From contig JASMLZ010000005.1 of the NCBI GenBank assembly GCA_030748435.1, positions 30,436-94,435 of the forward strand: a DNA stretch of 64,000 nucleotides, written 5' to 3'. This document shows positions 43,735 to 52,732 of this stretch, piece by piece. The position numbers were made by a program, and so were the translations under genes. The notes beneath the pieces are model-generated. The model ran no database searches and was not told where the DNA came from. It saw nothing but the letters and a program-made list of their open reading frames with translations. Every line of letters begins with the position of its first letter. Position 1 is the first letter of the stretch. Source of the DNA: Gammaproteobacteria bacterium (GTDB lineage Bacteria; Pseudomonadota; Gammaproteobacteria; Pseudomonadales; Balneatricaceae).

Positions 43735-43742
43735 GAAAAAAC

Positions 43743-45059
43743 ATGTCAAATCTGACTCCAGCACAAATCGTTAGCCAACTGGACCAACATATTATCGGCC
43801 AGTCAGAAGCAAAGCGAGCCGTCGCCATAGCACTCCGTAACCGCTGGCGCCGCATGCAATTAGACAATGATATGCGGGCTGAAATAGCACCCAAAAATAT
43901 CATGATGATCGGCCCTACGGGCGTTGGTAAAACGGAAATTGCCCGCCGTTTGGCCAAATTATCCAATGCACCTTTTATCAAGATAGAGGCCACCAAGTTT
44001 ACCGAGGTTGGCTATGTAGGCCGAGATGTTGAGTCAATTATCCGTGATCTGGTCGAAACGGCTATCAAAATGCTGCGTGAACAAGCCATGGACCAGGTTG
44101 CCAACACCGCCGCTGATCATGCAGAAGAGCGTATTCTGGACGCCCTATTGCCACCTGCCCGGGGGGAAGAGGCCAACCAGGACTCTTCGACCCGACAGGT
44201 ATTCCGCAAGAAGTTGCGTGAAGGCCAACTGGACGACAAAGAAATTGATATAGAAATGGCGGTTACCCCTATGGGGGTCGAAATTATGGCGCCTCCTGGT
44301 ATGGAAGAAATGACCAGCCAATTGCAGAACATGTTTTCCAGCATGGGGCAGAACCGCAAACAGACCCGCAAGATCAAAATCAAAGATGCTCGCAAACAGT
44401 TACAAGATGAAGAAGCCTCACAATTAATCAAAGAGGAAGATATCAAACAACAAGCTGTTGAGTCCGTTGAACAGAATGGTATTGTCTTCCTTGATGAAAT
44501 CGACAAGATTGCTAAAAAACAGGAAGGTAGCAGTGGCGATGTATCCCGCGAGGGCGTGCAACGGGATTTATTACCCTTGATTGAAGGTTGTACTGTTAGC
44601 ACTAAATACGGCATGGTAAAAACCGACCATATTCTATTTATTACTTCCGGTGCCTTCCACCTGGCAAAACCGTCGGACTTAATTCCCGAGTTACAGGGCC
44701 GTCTGCCTATCAGAGTGGAGCTTCATGCCCTCAAACCAGAAGACTTTGCGCGTATCTTAACCGAACCCAATTTCTCACTCAGAGAGCAATATCAAGCTCT
44801 ACTAGGCGTAGAAGGTGTGGATCTGGAGTTTAGTGAAGATGGCATTAAACGCCTGGCCGAACTGGCTTTTGAGGTCAATGAGAATACCGAGAACATTGGC
44901 GCCCGCCGCTTACACACCTTGATGGAACGCTTGCTTGAAGACCTGTCGTTCGAGGCTGACCAAGCCCAAGGTGCCAAGGTGCTGATTAATCAGGCCTATG
45001 TAGAACAAAACCTGCAAGATCTGGTACAGGATCAGGACCTGAGTCAATATATCCTGTAG
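43743..45059 (+). CDS. hslU: ATP-dependent unfoldase subunit HslU
   Basis: AAA+ (Clp/Hsp100-type) unfoldase that feeds HslV. The 438-aa protein has Walker [14 protein letters not shown] at about 57-69, the I-domain ([12 protein letters not shown] onwards), Walker [12 protein letters not shown], sensor and arginine-finger sequences [17 protein letters not shown], and the C-terminal QDLSQYIL tail that docks into HslV. Full length. Confidence 0.97.
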   Translation: MSNLTPAQIVSQLDQHIIGQSEAKRAVAIALRNRWRRMQLDNDMRAEIAPKNIMMIGPTGVGKTEIARRLAKLSNAPFIKIEATKFTEVGYVGRDVESIIRDLVETAIKMLREQAMDQVANTAADHAEERILDALLPPARGEEANQDSSTRQVFRKKLREGQLDDKEIDIEMAVTPMGVEIMAPPGMEEMTSQLQNMFSSMGQNRKQTRKIKIKDARKQLQDEEASQLIKEEDIKQQAVESVEQNGIVFLDEIDKIAKKQEGSSGDVSREGVQRDLLPLIEGCTVSTKYGMVKTDHILFITSGAFHLAKPSDLIPELQGRLPIRVELHALKPEDFARILTEPNFSLREQYQALLGVEGVDLEFSEDGIKRLAELAFEVNENTENIGARRLHTLMERLLEDLSFEADQAQGAKVLINQAYVEQNLQDLVQDQDLSQYIL

Positions 45060-45089
45060 GCCTTAACGCCTGCTATTAAACTCTGCACA

Positions 45090-45114
45090 GTGGGTCTGGT
45101 AATATCAGGCCCAC
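45090..45114 (+). terminator. Possible hairpin terminator downstream of hslU
   Basis: GTGGGTCTG (45090-45098) pairs with CAGGCCCAC (45106-45114), with one G-U pair, around a 7-nt loop. The following CTTTGC gives only a short U-tract. It lies between the convergent hslU and PHA-granule-type genes and could serve either. Confidence 0.4.
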
Positions 45115-45142
45115 CTTTGCAGACCGCCAATATAGAAGCCCC

Positions 45143-45418
45143 TTAGCCTAAATATTTTTCCAGTTGGCGCTGGATCTCAGACTCAATCTGTCCTTTCATA
45201 GGGCTCAGCATCATACCCAATTTTAGCTCAACACATACCTCTCCTGGGGCTAACGTCAATGCACCATTTACACCCTGGCGCTCTAACTGCATAGTGTCAC
45301 CTTGCCAAGTACAATTGACCCCAAGCTTATTTTGCAACTTTCCGGCAAAATTATCTGCCGCACTACGAGCTTCTTCCATAGAACGCTGATGGGGATATAA
45401 AATACTTACTATTGCCAT
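45143..45418 (-). CDS. Polyhydroxyalkanoic acid system family protein
   Basis: Protein of 91 aa matching the small family annotated as putative polyhydroxyalkanoic acid granule-associated system protein (PF09650-like): MAIVSILYPHQRSMEEARSAA, NKLGVNCTWQGDTMQL and a C-terminal LGMMLSPMKGQIESEIQRQLEKYL. Its biochemical role is not established. In Pseudomonas the PHA synthesis genes follow hslVU closely, so the position fits, although no phaC is in this window. Confidence 0.8.
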   Translation of the reverse strand: MAIVSILYPHQRSMEEARSAADNFAGKLQNKLGVNCTWQGDTMQLERQGVNGALTLAPGEVCVELKLGMMLSPMKGQIESEIQRQLEKYLG

Positions 45419-45646
45419 TTTTTAACCAATTTCCTTAACTATAATTAATTATTTATAACAAAACCAGACTCTAAATTAAACACTTGTTTGAATAAAGACA
45501 ATGAAAAAATTTCTTTAGCTTTCATGCATCTACCATTCAAATTAGGGTACTAAGTTTAAGCTTTCAGATAGTGAATAATGGCATATACACAAATAGCATA
45601 TGCTTAGATCGATATATTATTAGACTTCAACCCAGATATTGCTACT

Positions 45647-45736
45647 ATGCCAGCCAGCGCAAATAAAAATAACAAGCGCCATAAGAAGAATAGACATCCT
45701 TACGGGCTTGCAAATAAAAATAAAAAACAGCCTTAG
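45647..45736 (+). CDS. Possible 29-aa basic peptide or part of a small RNA
   Basis: A frame from ATG to TAG encodes MPASANKNNKRHKKNRHPYG and nine more residues (ending KKQP), rich in Lys, Asn, Arg and His. Its stop codon abuts a perfect palindromic terminator in the same direction. No ribosome-binding site is obvious, so it could equally be a non-coding transcript. The plus-strand terminator has no other gene to serve, since hslU ends about 680 bp upstream and the genes on both sides are on the minus strand. Confidence 0.3.
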   Translation: MPASANKNNKRHKKNRHPYGLANKNKKQP

Positions 45737-45766
45737 AAAGCAGCTCCTAGGAGCTGCTTTTTTATT
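45737..45766 (+). terminator. Strong intrinsic terminator
   Basis: AAAGCAGCTCCT and AGGAGCTGCTTT form a perfect 24-bp palindrome followed by TTTATT in the plus direction. In the minus direction the U-tract is only TTT then C, so it would be weaker there, but it could still end the lipoprotein transcript whose stop is at 45804. Confidence 0.75.
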
Positions 45767-45803
45767 GCCTGCTTATTGCCCATAAAGCCAAGCAATAATT
45801 TAC

Positions 45804-46178
45804 CTAACCGGCACAGGATTTATCTGCCATCCACACGGTCAGGCTGTCCATACGCCCTTTTAACTGACCATACTCTTCAGCAAGCCCATCATCTTCCTGA
45901 GTATTAACCACTAGCAACACTGGCCAATACACGACACCACCGACAAATTCCAGACGGGAGCGCTCCACCTCATCACTATATTCAGTAGCCAATATTTCCA
46001 TTTGTGCAGCAATACGCCGTGCCTCGGAATAGAGTTGATCACAACTAAAGGATGCATACAGCCCAGTGAAGCCACTTACCACTGCAGGGTCCTTCTCTGC
46101 CTGCTGGGCCACATCAACACTGGTACACGCAAATATCAGACTGCACAAGGCCCCTGTGACTAGTTTTTTTATAATCAT
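45804..46178 (-). CDS. Hypothetical lipoprotein
   Basis: Protein of 124 aa with a signal peptide and lipobox IFAC ending at about Cys18. The mature region is mostly helical (CDQLYSEARRIAAQMEILATEYS), then a hydrophobic VGGVVYWPVLLVV stretch and LAEEYGQLKGRMDSL. Two further cysteines (around 46 and 122) could form a disulfide. The combination of a short helical segment, a glycine/hydrophobic segment and a second helix resembles small envelope lipoproteins of unknown function. It is separated from typA by 136 nt. Confidence 0.65.
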   Translation of the reverse strand: MIIKKLVTGALCSLIFACTSVDVAQQAEKDPAVVSGFTGLYASFSCDQLYSEARRIAAQMEILATEYSDEVERSRLEFVGGVVYWPVLLVVNTQEDDGLAEEYGQLKGRMDSLTVWMADKSCAG

Positions 46179-46314
46179 TATTTCCCCAACTACCTATTTC
46201 ACCAGACCGCGTTCGGCAGCATAAGTTTCCAGACCAAAAACATTGACGTTAATATAGCTTAACAGAAGCAGGCGTGGATTCCACAGATAGAATCCACGAT
46301 TCTACAAAAGTGGG

Positions 46315-48129
46315 CTAGCCACCTCGAGAGGCACGCTTGCGCTCGTGTTCTTTCAAAAGCTTCTTGCGCAGGCGGATATAGTTGGGGGTCACTTCCACCA
46401 GCTCATCGTCTTCGATAAACTCTAAGGCTTGTTCCAACGAATGGCGAATAGGCGGTGTTAGCTGGATATTTTCATCAGTACCCGCGGCACGAATATTTGT
46501 TAACTGCTTGCCCTTGGTGGGATTAACTACCAGGTCATTGCTGCGGCTATGCACACCAATCAACATACCTTCGTAGACATCGATATTAGGGTCGATCATC
46601 AAGCGTCCACGATCTTGCAGGTTAAACAAGGCAAACGCCAATACCTTACCATTCACCATGGATACGAGGACCCCGTTTTGTCGCTCAGCCATAGGGCCTT
46701 GCTTCACTTCACCATAGTGATCAAACACAGAGGTCATAACACCACTGCCTGAGGTCAAAGTCAGGAACTGGCCCCGAAAACCTATCAGACCACGCGAAGG
46801 CACAATAAACTCAAGGCGGGTGCGCCCTTTGCCATCCGGCTCCATATTGGTCATTTCTGCCTTACGCCGACCCAGCTCTTCCATCAAGGACCCTTGGTGC
46901 TGATCTTCACAGTCAATCAGCACTGCCTCATAAGGCTCCATCATGACGCCATCAATTTCTTTTTGAATAACCTGCGGACGTGAAACCCCCAGCTCAAATC
47001 CTTCACGGCGCATGGTTTCAATCAATACAGACAAGTGCAACTCGCCACGCCCAGAAACGATAAACTGATCGGGAGTCCCACCCTGCTCTACCCGTAAGGC
47101 CACATTGTGAATCAATTCACGCTCCAGACGTTCTTTGATATTACGGCTGGTAACAAACTTGCCATCCTGACCAGCAAAGGGAGAATCATTCACTTGAAAG
47201 GTCATGGATACAGTGGGCTCATCGACACTAAGCGCCGGTAGTGCTTCGACATTTTCCAACGCACATAAGGTATCCGAAATATTAAGCCCGTCAATACCAG
47301 TAATACACACGATATCTCCAGCTTGTGCCGATGGTGCATCAACACGCTCCAATCCTAAATAACCCATAACTTGTTGCACTTTGGCTTTGCGGGTAGCACC
47401 TTGGTGGTCGACCACCATCACTTGTTGGCCTGCATTAATAGTGCCGCGAGTGACTCGACCAATACCAATAACGCCCACATAGCTGGAATAGTCTAAAGCC
47501 GAAATTTGCATCTGCAAATCACCTTCAGGATCTACATCAGGAGCCTGCACATGCTCGACCAGAGCGCTAAACAAAGGCGCCATATCATCCGCCATGGCCT
47601 CTGGATCCAGTCCAGCAATGCCATTTAAAGCGGAAGCATAAACAACCTGAAAATCCAACTGCTCATCAGTGGCACCCAACTGATCAAACAAATCAAACAC
47701 CTGATCCATAACCCAATCAGGACGCGCACCGGGGCGATCAATCTTGTTAATAACAACAATCGGATTGAGACCCTGCTGGAAAGCTTTTTGGGTCACAAAG
47801 CGCGTCTGAGGCATGGGGCCATCGACAGCATCTACCAATAGTAGTACGCAATCAACCATGGATAGTACACGTTCTACCTCACCCCCAAAATCAGCGTGCC
47901 CTGGGGTGTCTACTATATTGATATGGTAACCATTCCAGTTGATAGCCGTATTTTTGGCCAGGATGGTGATGCCGCGCTCTTTCTCCTGATCATTGGAGTC
48001 CATGATACGCTCAGAGCCTTGATCTCGACGATCCAGAGTACCGGACTGCTCCAACAGTTTATCTACCAAGGTAGTTTTACCATGGTCTACGTGGGCCACA
48101 ATGGCAACGTTTCTTAACTTTTCGATCAT
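46315..48129 (-). CDS. typA: Ribosome-associated GTPase TypA/BipA
   Basis: Translational GTPase involved in ribosome assembly and stress adaptation, notably in the cold. The start at 48129 ([19 protein letters not shown]) matches E. coli BipA; upstream frame extension was rejected. The 604-aa protein has G1 [10 protein letters not shown]2 [10 protein letters not shown]3 DTPGHADF, G4 NKIDRPGA, the beta-barrel domain and the C-terminal BipA-specific region with [19 protein letters not shown]. It is divergent from glnA. Its leader contains a terminator-like hairpin close behind a strong promoter. Confidence 0.97.
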   Translation of the reverse strand: MIEKLRNVAIVAHVDHGKTTLVDKLLEQSGTLDRRDQGSERIMDSNDQEKERGITILAKNTAINWNGYHINIVDTPGHADFGGEVERVLSMVDCVLLLVDAVDGPMPQTRFVTQKAFQQGLNPIVVINKIDRPGARPDWVMDQVFDLFDQLGATDEQLDFQVVYASALNGIAGLDPEAMADDMAPLFSALVEHVQAPDVDPEGDLQMQISALDYSSYVGVIGIGRVTRGTINAGQQVMVVDHQGATRKAKVQQVMGYLGLERVDAPSAQAGDIVCITGIDGLNISDTLCALENVEALPALSVDEPTVSMTFQVNDSPFAGQDGKFVTSRNIKERLERELIHNVALRVEQGGTPDQFIVSGRGELHLSVLIETMRREGFELGVSRPQVIQKEIDGVMMEPYEAVLIDCEDQHQGSLMEELGRRKAEMTNMEPDGKGRTRLEFIVPSRGLIGFRGQFLTLTSGSGVMTSVFDHYGEVKQGPMAERQNGVLVSMVNGKVLAFALFNLQDRGRLMIDPNIDVYEGMLIGVHSRSNDLVVNPTKGKQLTNIRAAGTDENIQLTPPIRHSLEQALEFIEDDELVEVTPNYIRLRKKLLKEHERKRASRGG

Positions 48130-48180
48130 CTTTTGACTCCAGACCCCCACCCTATAGATAGATATAAGGGAGGGGTGATA

Positions 48181-48212
48181 AATAAAAGCCCCGCCAACAA
48201 TACTGGCAGGGC
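48181..48212 (-). terminator. Intrinsic-terminator-like hairpin in the typA leader
   Basis: On the minus strand GCCCTGCCA (48212-48204) pairs with TGGCGGGGC (48196-48188) through one G-U pair, followed directly by TTTTATTT. It lies about 12 nt after the predicted start site and 52 nt before the typA ATG. On the plus strand the stem has a C-A mismatch and no T-tract, so the structure belongs to the typA direction. It looks like an attenuator. Confidence 0.6.
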
Positions 48213-48230
48213 CTAAAAATTCGCGCGCAT

Positions 48231-48240
48231 ATTATACCAT
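48231..48240 (-). promoter_or_regulatory. Extended -10 promoter of typA
   Basis: The minus strand reads TGGTATAAT, a perfect -10 hexamer (48236-48231) with the TGN extension. No good -35 hexamer is spaced correctly, as is usual for extended -10 promoters. The start site would be near 48224. Confidence 0.6.
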
Positions 48241-48326
48241 TATTTTTATAACAAGTTATAACGACTCACCTCTGTTGCCTTGTTTATAGTTAAATTAAGG
48301 CGCAAGAACGAGCACAAACCGCCATA

Positions 48327-48374
48327 TGCCCCATTTTAGTGCACCTTTGCTAGAACATGCACCAAATTGCAGCA
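48327..48374 (+). promoter_or_regulatory. Two candidate NtrC-binding sites upstream of glnA
   Basis: TGCCCCATTTTAGTGCA (48327-48343) is a near-perfect dyad of the NtrC type (TGCACC-N5-GGTGCA). TGCACCAAATTGCAGCA (48358-48374) has one good and one weak half. Their centres are 31 bp apart, about three helical turns, similar to the paired enhancer sites of the enterobacterial glnA promoter. They lie about 170-230 bp upstream of the sigma-54 promoter. Confidence 0.6.
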
Positions 48375-48543
48375 AAAATAGGTACTTTTTAATAACAACA
48401 CAGGCCTAGCGCACCAGCTTAGCGCAGCCACAGGTGAAATTAAGGTAAATTCGATATAATATAGTGGCAATTTCTTAGCTTAGCAGGCAATTATTAACAA
48501 GTTTAGCTCCAAAAATCCTTTTTTTTGGAGCACTAAGCCAAAT

Positions 48544-48559
48544 TGGCACGGCTGTTGCT
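48544..48559 (+). promoter_or_regulatory. Sigma-54 promoter of glnA
   Basis: TGGCACGGCTGTTGCT matches the consensus TGGCAC-N5-TTGCW at every fixed position, with the GG and GC dinucleotides 10 bp apart. Transcription would start near 48571, giving a ~125-nt leader to the glnA ATG. A TATAAT at 48455-48460 could be the -10 of an additional sigma-70 promoter, and a 10-bp GCTCCAAAAA/TTTTTGGAGC inverted repeat lies at 48506-48531. Confidence 0.85.
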
Positions 48560-48694
48560 TTGTTAGGGCAACAAAGCAGCAATGACAATCAATATTGTCT
48601 GTATTCTGCCAGAGCAACAAGCTAGCGTCTTGCTGCATAAATATATCGCGTTAACCAACCCAGCCAGAAAGCTGGCCAATTATGGAGAGACATC

Positions 48695-50101
48695 ATGTCT
48701 TCAAATACTTTGAAAATGATCCAGGACAATGACGTTCGTTGGGTCGACCTGCGTTTCACTGATACCAAAGGTAAAGAACAGCACGTTACTATCCCAGCCA
48801 AGGCTGTAGACGAAGACTTCTTCAGCGAAGGCCAGATGTTTGACGGCTCTTCTGTTGCTGGCTGGAAAGGCATCAACGAGTCCGACATGATTATTATGCC
48901 TGATGACAGCTCAGCTGTGATCGATCCATTTACCGAAGACGCTACCGTGAACCTGCGTTGTAACGTTATCGAACCCAGCACCATGCAAGGTTATGATCGC
49001 GACCCACGCTCAGTTGCCAAACGTGCCGAAGATTACCTCAAGTCCACTGGCATTGGTGACACCGCATTCTTTGGTCCTGAGCCAGAGTTCTTTGTATTTG
49101 ACGACGTTAAGTGGAAAGCAGACATGTCTGGTGCCATGTACGAGATCAACTCAGAAGAAGCCGCCTGGCAGTCCGACGCATCCATCGAAGGTGGCAACAT
49201 CGGTCACCGTCCAGGGGTTAAAGGTGGTTATTTCCCTGTGCCACCAGTTGATTCTTCCCATGATATGCGTGGCGCCATGTGTGACGCTATGGAGGCCATG
49301 GGGGTTGAGGTTGAAGTACACCACCATGAGGTAGCGACAGCCAACCAAAATGAAATCGGCACCAAGTTCAGCACTCTGGTTCGCAAAGCGGACGAAGTAC
49401 AAATCCTGAAGTACTGTGTGCATAATGTGGCCCATGCTTACGGCAAAACAGCGACCTTTATGCCCAAGCCTATCGTTGGTGACAACGGCTCTGGCATGCA
49501 CGTTCACCAGTCTATTTCGAAAGACGGCGTCAACCTATTTAACGGTGACGGCTACGGTGGTCTATCCGAAACAGCCCTGTACTATATTGGTGGTGTTATC
49601 AAGCACGCACGTGCTCTAAACGCATTTACTAACGCCTCTACCAATGCCTACAAGCGCTTGGTGCCTGGTTTTGAAGCACCTGTAATGCTGGCCTATTCGG
49701 CCCGTAACCGTTCCGCTTCAATCCGTATCCCATACGTTAGCAATCCTAAGGGCCGTCGTGTAGAAGTACGCTTCCCGGATCCTACAGCCAACCCATACCT
49801 GTGTTTCTCGGCACTGCTGATGGCTGGCCTTGACGGTATTCAAAATAAGATCCACCCTGGCGACGCCGCCGACAAGGATCTGTATGACCTACCAGCTGAA
49901 GAAGCAGCAGCTATTCCAACCGTTGCCAGCAGCTTGGAAGAAGCACTGAGTGCTCTGGATGCCGATCGTGAATTCCTGACTCGTGGAGGTGTCTTCACCG
50001 ATTCCATGATCGACGGTTATCTGGAACTGAAGCGCGGCGAAGTTGAAGCGGTGAACAGCGTTACTCACCCAGTTGAGTTTGACCTTTACTACTCTTGTTA
50101 A
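48695..50101 (+). CDS. glnA: Glutamine synthetase, type I
   Basis: Forms glutamine from glutamate, ammonia and ATP; a dodecamer. The 468-aa protein has the GSI-beta length and motifs: [49 protein letters not shown] and the adenylylation region [11 protein letters not shown] with the Tyr modified by GlnE. The ATG follows a TGGAGAG ribosome-binding site. The upstream region carries a sigma-54 promoter and NtrC sites. It is followed by a strong terminator and then glnL-glnG. Confidence 0.98.
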   Translation: MSSNTLKMIQDNDVRWVDLRFTDTKGKEQHVTIPAKAVDEDFFSEGQMFDGSSVAGWKGINESDMIIMPDDSSAVIDPFTEDATVNLRCNVIEPSTMQGYDRDPRSVAKRAEDYLKSTGIGDTAFFGPEPEFFVFDDVKWKADMSGAMYEINSEEAAWQSDASIEGGNIGHRPGVKGGYFPVPPVDSSHDMRGAMCDAMEAMGVEVEVHHHEVATANQNEIGTKFSTLVRKADEVQILKYCVHNVAHAYGKTATFMPKPIVGDNGSGMHVHQSISKDGVNLFNGDGYGGLSETALYYIGGVIKHARALNAFTNASTNAYKRLVPGFEAPVMLAYSARNRSASIRIPYVSNPKGRRVEVRFPDPTANPYLCFSALLMAGLDGIQNKIHPGDAADKDLYDLPAEEAAAIPTVASSLEEALSALDADREFLTRGGVFTDSMIDGYLELKRGEVEAVNSVTHPVEFDLYYSC

Positions 50102-50123
50102 GCACCATGAGTTAGCTTACGAA

Positions 50124-50150
50124 AGCCCTCTCGACCCAGAGGGCTTTTTT
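50124..50150 (+). terminator. Intrinsic terminator of glnA
   Basis: AGCCCTC (50124-50130) pairs with GAGGGCT (50139-50145) around an 8-nt loop and is followed by TTTTT. It separates glnA from glnL, so glnL-glnG expression depends on read-through or on a promoter at 50176-50203. Confidence 0.85.
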
Positions 50151-50175
50151 GTTTATAGCTAAACAAAAAAATCTG

Positions 50176-50203
50176 CGCGCACCATTTTGGTGCGCGGTAT
50201 AAT
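50176..50203 (+). promoter_or_regulatory. Palindromic NtrC-type operator with -10 box before glnL
   Basis: CGCGCACCA and TGGTGCGCG (50176-50184 and 50188-50196) are perfect inverted arms around TTT, containing the GCACC-N5-GGTGC core of NtrC sites. TATAAT follows at 50198-50203. In E. coli an NtrC site over the glnL promoter represses it, and the same autoregulation is likely here. The -10 overlaps the first possible glnL start codon, so the exact transcript start relative to the ATG is unclear. Confidence 0.65.
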
Positions 50204-51311
50204 GGAAAATATGGCGACCCGAAGCTCACATCAATCACACCCTGCCAATCTGGTGGACCAACTAAGCACGGCTGTCATTCTGCTGGATCAAGATTTAAAT
50301 ATACAAAATTTAAATCAAGCTGCTCAGAACCTCCTGCTAATTAGTCTACAACAGGTTCATGGGTCGTCATTGGAGAAGGTTGTCCAACTAGAGCCTAAGT
50401 TATTGGCGCAATTTCGAGCCAGTCTGCGTCAGGCGCAATCATTCACCAGCCGTGAAATAAAAATCAAACTACCAGGCCAACCGGTGATGTTAATTGACCT
50501 TACTGTCACGCCTCTGGAAAACCAAAATAGTCTGGTATTGGAAATTCAACCTCTGGACCGATTTTCTCGCCTGATTCGTGGTGAACGCATGCACAACCGC
50601 CGCCAGTCATCGGCCAATCTGGTGCGCAATCTGGCCCACGAAATCAAAAACCCACTAGGGGGCATTCGCGGCGCTGCACAATTACTGGAACGCGAATTGG
50701 AAAGCCAGCTTGACGACCCAATCGCCTGTCAGGAACTGCAAGAATATGCCCATGTCATCATTTCCGAGGCCAACCGACTACGCGATCTGGTTGATCGATT
50801 ACTGGGCCCACAACGCCAAGCCCATAAGCAAAGCAGCAATATCCACCAGATATTGGACAAAACCTACAAACTGTTATCGGCAGAAGCAGGCCAGCAAGTC
50901 AATTTGTGCAGAGATTATGACCCCAGCTTGCCAGAGCTAATGCTTGACGCCAACCAGCTGATGCAGGTATTTCTGAATATTGGCCGTAATGCCCTGCAAG
51001 CACTGCAGGAAAACCCTATCGAGACACCTGAGATTCGTATACAAACCAGAGTCGTAAGGCGCTTTACCATCGGCAACCATTGTCATCGTCTGGTATGTCG
51101 CATTGGTATCAGCGATAACGGCCCCGGCATTAGCCCTGAATTAAAAGATGAAATCTTTTTCCCCATGATCACCCATCGGGCACAAGGCACCGGATTAGGT
51201 TTGAGCATTGCCCAAAACCTGATTGCACAGCACCAGGGCCTTATTGAGTGTGACAGTAAACCTGGGCACACCTGTTTTAATATTTATATTCCCATGGAGG
51301 TAACACCATGA
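50202..51311 (+). CDS. glnL: Nitrogen regulation sensor kinase NtrB
   Basis: Histidine kinase/phosphatase that controls NtrC in response to PII. No membrane segments. The N-terminal PAS domain has VILLDQDLNIQNLNQAAQNLL; the DHp box is LAHEIKNPLGGIRGAAQLLE with the phosphorylated His; the catalytic domain shows the N box NIGRNALQAL, DNGPGI and GTGLGLSIAQNLI. Starts at 50202 (MENMATR) or 50211 (MATRSS) are both possible; the TTG at 50187 lies inside the operator palindrome and is unlikely. Its stop overlaps the glnG start (ATGA). Confidence 0.94.
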   Translation: MENMATRSSHQSHPANLVDQLSTAVILLDQDLNIQNLNQAAQNLLLISLQQVHGSSLEKVVQLEPKLLAQFRASLRQAQSFTSREIKIKLPGQPVMLIDLTVTPLENQNSLVLEIQPLDRFSRLIRGERMHNRRQSSANLVRNLAHEIKNPLGGIRGAAQLLERELESQLDDPIACQELQEYAHVIISEANRLRDLVDRLLGPQRQAHKQSSNIHQILDKTYKLLSAEAGQQVNLCRDYDPSLPELMLDANQLMQVFLNIGRNALQALQENPIETPEIRIQTRVVRRFTIGNHCHRLVCRIGISDNGPGISPELKDEIFFPMITHRAQGTGLGLSIAQNLIAQHQGLIECDSKPGHTCFNIYIPMEVTP

Positions 51312-52732
51312 GTGAACAAGTCTGGCTAGTCGATGATGATAGCGCTATCCGCTGGGTTCTGGAAAAAGCGCTACAGCACGCCAATATTTCATGTCGGAGC
51401 TTTGCACAGGCCGAGCAATTACTTGATGCTACCCGGCGCCAAACTCCACAACTGATAATCAGTGATATCCGGATGCCAGAAATGGATGGCTTCTCTCTAC
51501 TGCAGGAGCTGCAAGCCAAGCTACCCAATACTCCAGTTATTATTATGACCGCACACTCTGATCTGGACAGTGCAGTTACCGCCTATCAGGGTGGGGCTTT
51601 TGACTATTTGCCCAAACCATTTGATATTGATGAAGCCATTGCTCTGGTGCGCAGAGGTCTGCAATTTAGTGCTGAGCAAAGCGCTGACGGCGCCACCAAC
51701 CCCGATGCCGAACCAGCTAGCAAACCCAGCCAGTTGATTGGCGCTGCCCCGGCTATGCAAGAAGTATTTCGGGCCATTGGTCGGCTGTCACAATCGAATA
51801 TGACAGTGATGATTAACGGCGCTTCTGGCACGGGCAAAGAGCTAATAGCACAAGCCGTTCACCAACACAGTCCGCGCGCCACCAAACCTTTTATTCCACT
51901 AAATATGGCCGCTATCCAAAAGGATTTGATCGAGTCTGAATTATTTGGTCATGAAAAAGGTGCCTTTACCGGTGCTACCAACCAACGTAAAGGGCATTTT
52001 GAACAGGCTCATGGCGGCACCTTATTTCTGGATGAAATTGGGGATATGCCAGCCGAAGCCCAAACCCGCCTATTACGCGTACTTGCTGATGGTGAGTTCT
52101 ACCGTGTTGGTGGCCACACCCCGGTAAAGGTTGATGTGCGTATTATTGCGGCTACCCATCAGGATCTTAACAAGCGCGTAGAACAGGGGCTATTTCGCGA
52201 AGATTTATTCCACCGCCTGAATGTTATCCGTATCCATGTACCCACTTTGGCCCAACGCAATGAGGATATCCCTACTCTGGCAGAACACTTTCTTAATAAA
52301 ACTGCACAAGAGTTGGGAGTAGAAGCCAAACTTTTAGCACCTGAAACAGCTGCTTATTTACAGCAACTGGATTGGCCAGGAAATGTACGCCAACTGGAAA
52401 ACCTGTGCCGCTGGCTAAGTGTTATGGGTGCTGGCAGTAATATCCTGATCAGCGACCTGCCACCAGAATTACAAACAGCCGACCAACAAGCTCCCTCCCA
52501 GCAGTGGCAAGATTTACTATCTATGTGGGCCAGAAAACAGCTACAGGCTGGCGATCAGGGCATTCTTGATCAGGCCATGCCGGAGTTTGAACGGGCGATG
52601 ATTAATGTCGCCCTGTCACATACAGGCGGACGCAAGCGTGAAGCCGCCGAACTACTTGGCTGGGGCCGTAATACACTGACCCGTAAGCTAAAAGAGCTAG
52701 GCATGAGCGATGCCAACCCGGATATGCCATAG
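51308..52732 (+). CDS. glnG: Nitrogen regulation response regulator NtrC
   Basis: Sigma-54-dependent activator of 474 aa. The receiver domain has VDDDSAIRW and the phospho-acceptor in IISDIRMPEMDG. The AAA+ domain (about 140-380) has GASGTGKE, the sigma-54 contact loop GAFTGAT, and LFLDEIGDMP. A Fis-type helix-turn-helix is at the C-terminus (GGRKREAAELLGWGRNTLTRKL). A GGAGGT ribosome-binding site lies inside the glnL end, and the start overlaps the glnL stop. It is expected to act at the sites upstream of glnA and glnL. Confidence 0.97.
   Translation: MSEQVWLVDDDSAIRWVLEKALQHANISCRSFAQAEQLLDATRRQTPQLIISDIRMPEMDGFSLLQELQAKLPNTPVIIMTAHSDLDSAVTAYQGGAFDYLPKPFDIDEAIALVRRGLQFSAEQSADGATNPDAEPASKPSQLIGAAPAMQEVFRAIGRLSQSNMTVMINGASGTGKELIAQAVHQHSPRATKPFIPLNMAAIQKDLIESELFGHEKGAFTGATNQRKGHFEQAHGGTLFLDEIGDMPAEAQTRLLRVLADGEFYRVGGHTPVKVDVRIIAATHQDLNKRVEQGLFREDLFHRLNVIRIHVPTLAQRNEDIPTLAEHFLNKTAQELGVEAKLLAPETAAYLQQLDWPGNVRQLENLCRWLSVMGAGSNILISDLPPELQTADQQAPSQQWQDLLSMWARKQLQAGDQGILDQAMPEFERAMINVALSHTGGRKREAAELLGWGRNTLTRKLKELGMSDANPDMP

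Larger units (their letters stand above)
45419..45803. other. Intergenic region with a small frame and terminator
   Basis: About 385 bp. AT-rich upstream part (45420-45640) with an inverted repeat GCATAT...ATATGC around 45580-45600, then a 29-codon plus-strand frame (45647-45736) and a strong palindromic terminator (45737-45766). No other gene is supported. Confidence 0.5.

Noticed and set aside
48506..48531. GCTCCAAAAA/TTTTTGGAGC repeat upstream of glnA as a terminator
   Set aside because: Neither strand has a T-tract following the stem, so terminator function is not supported.
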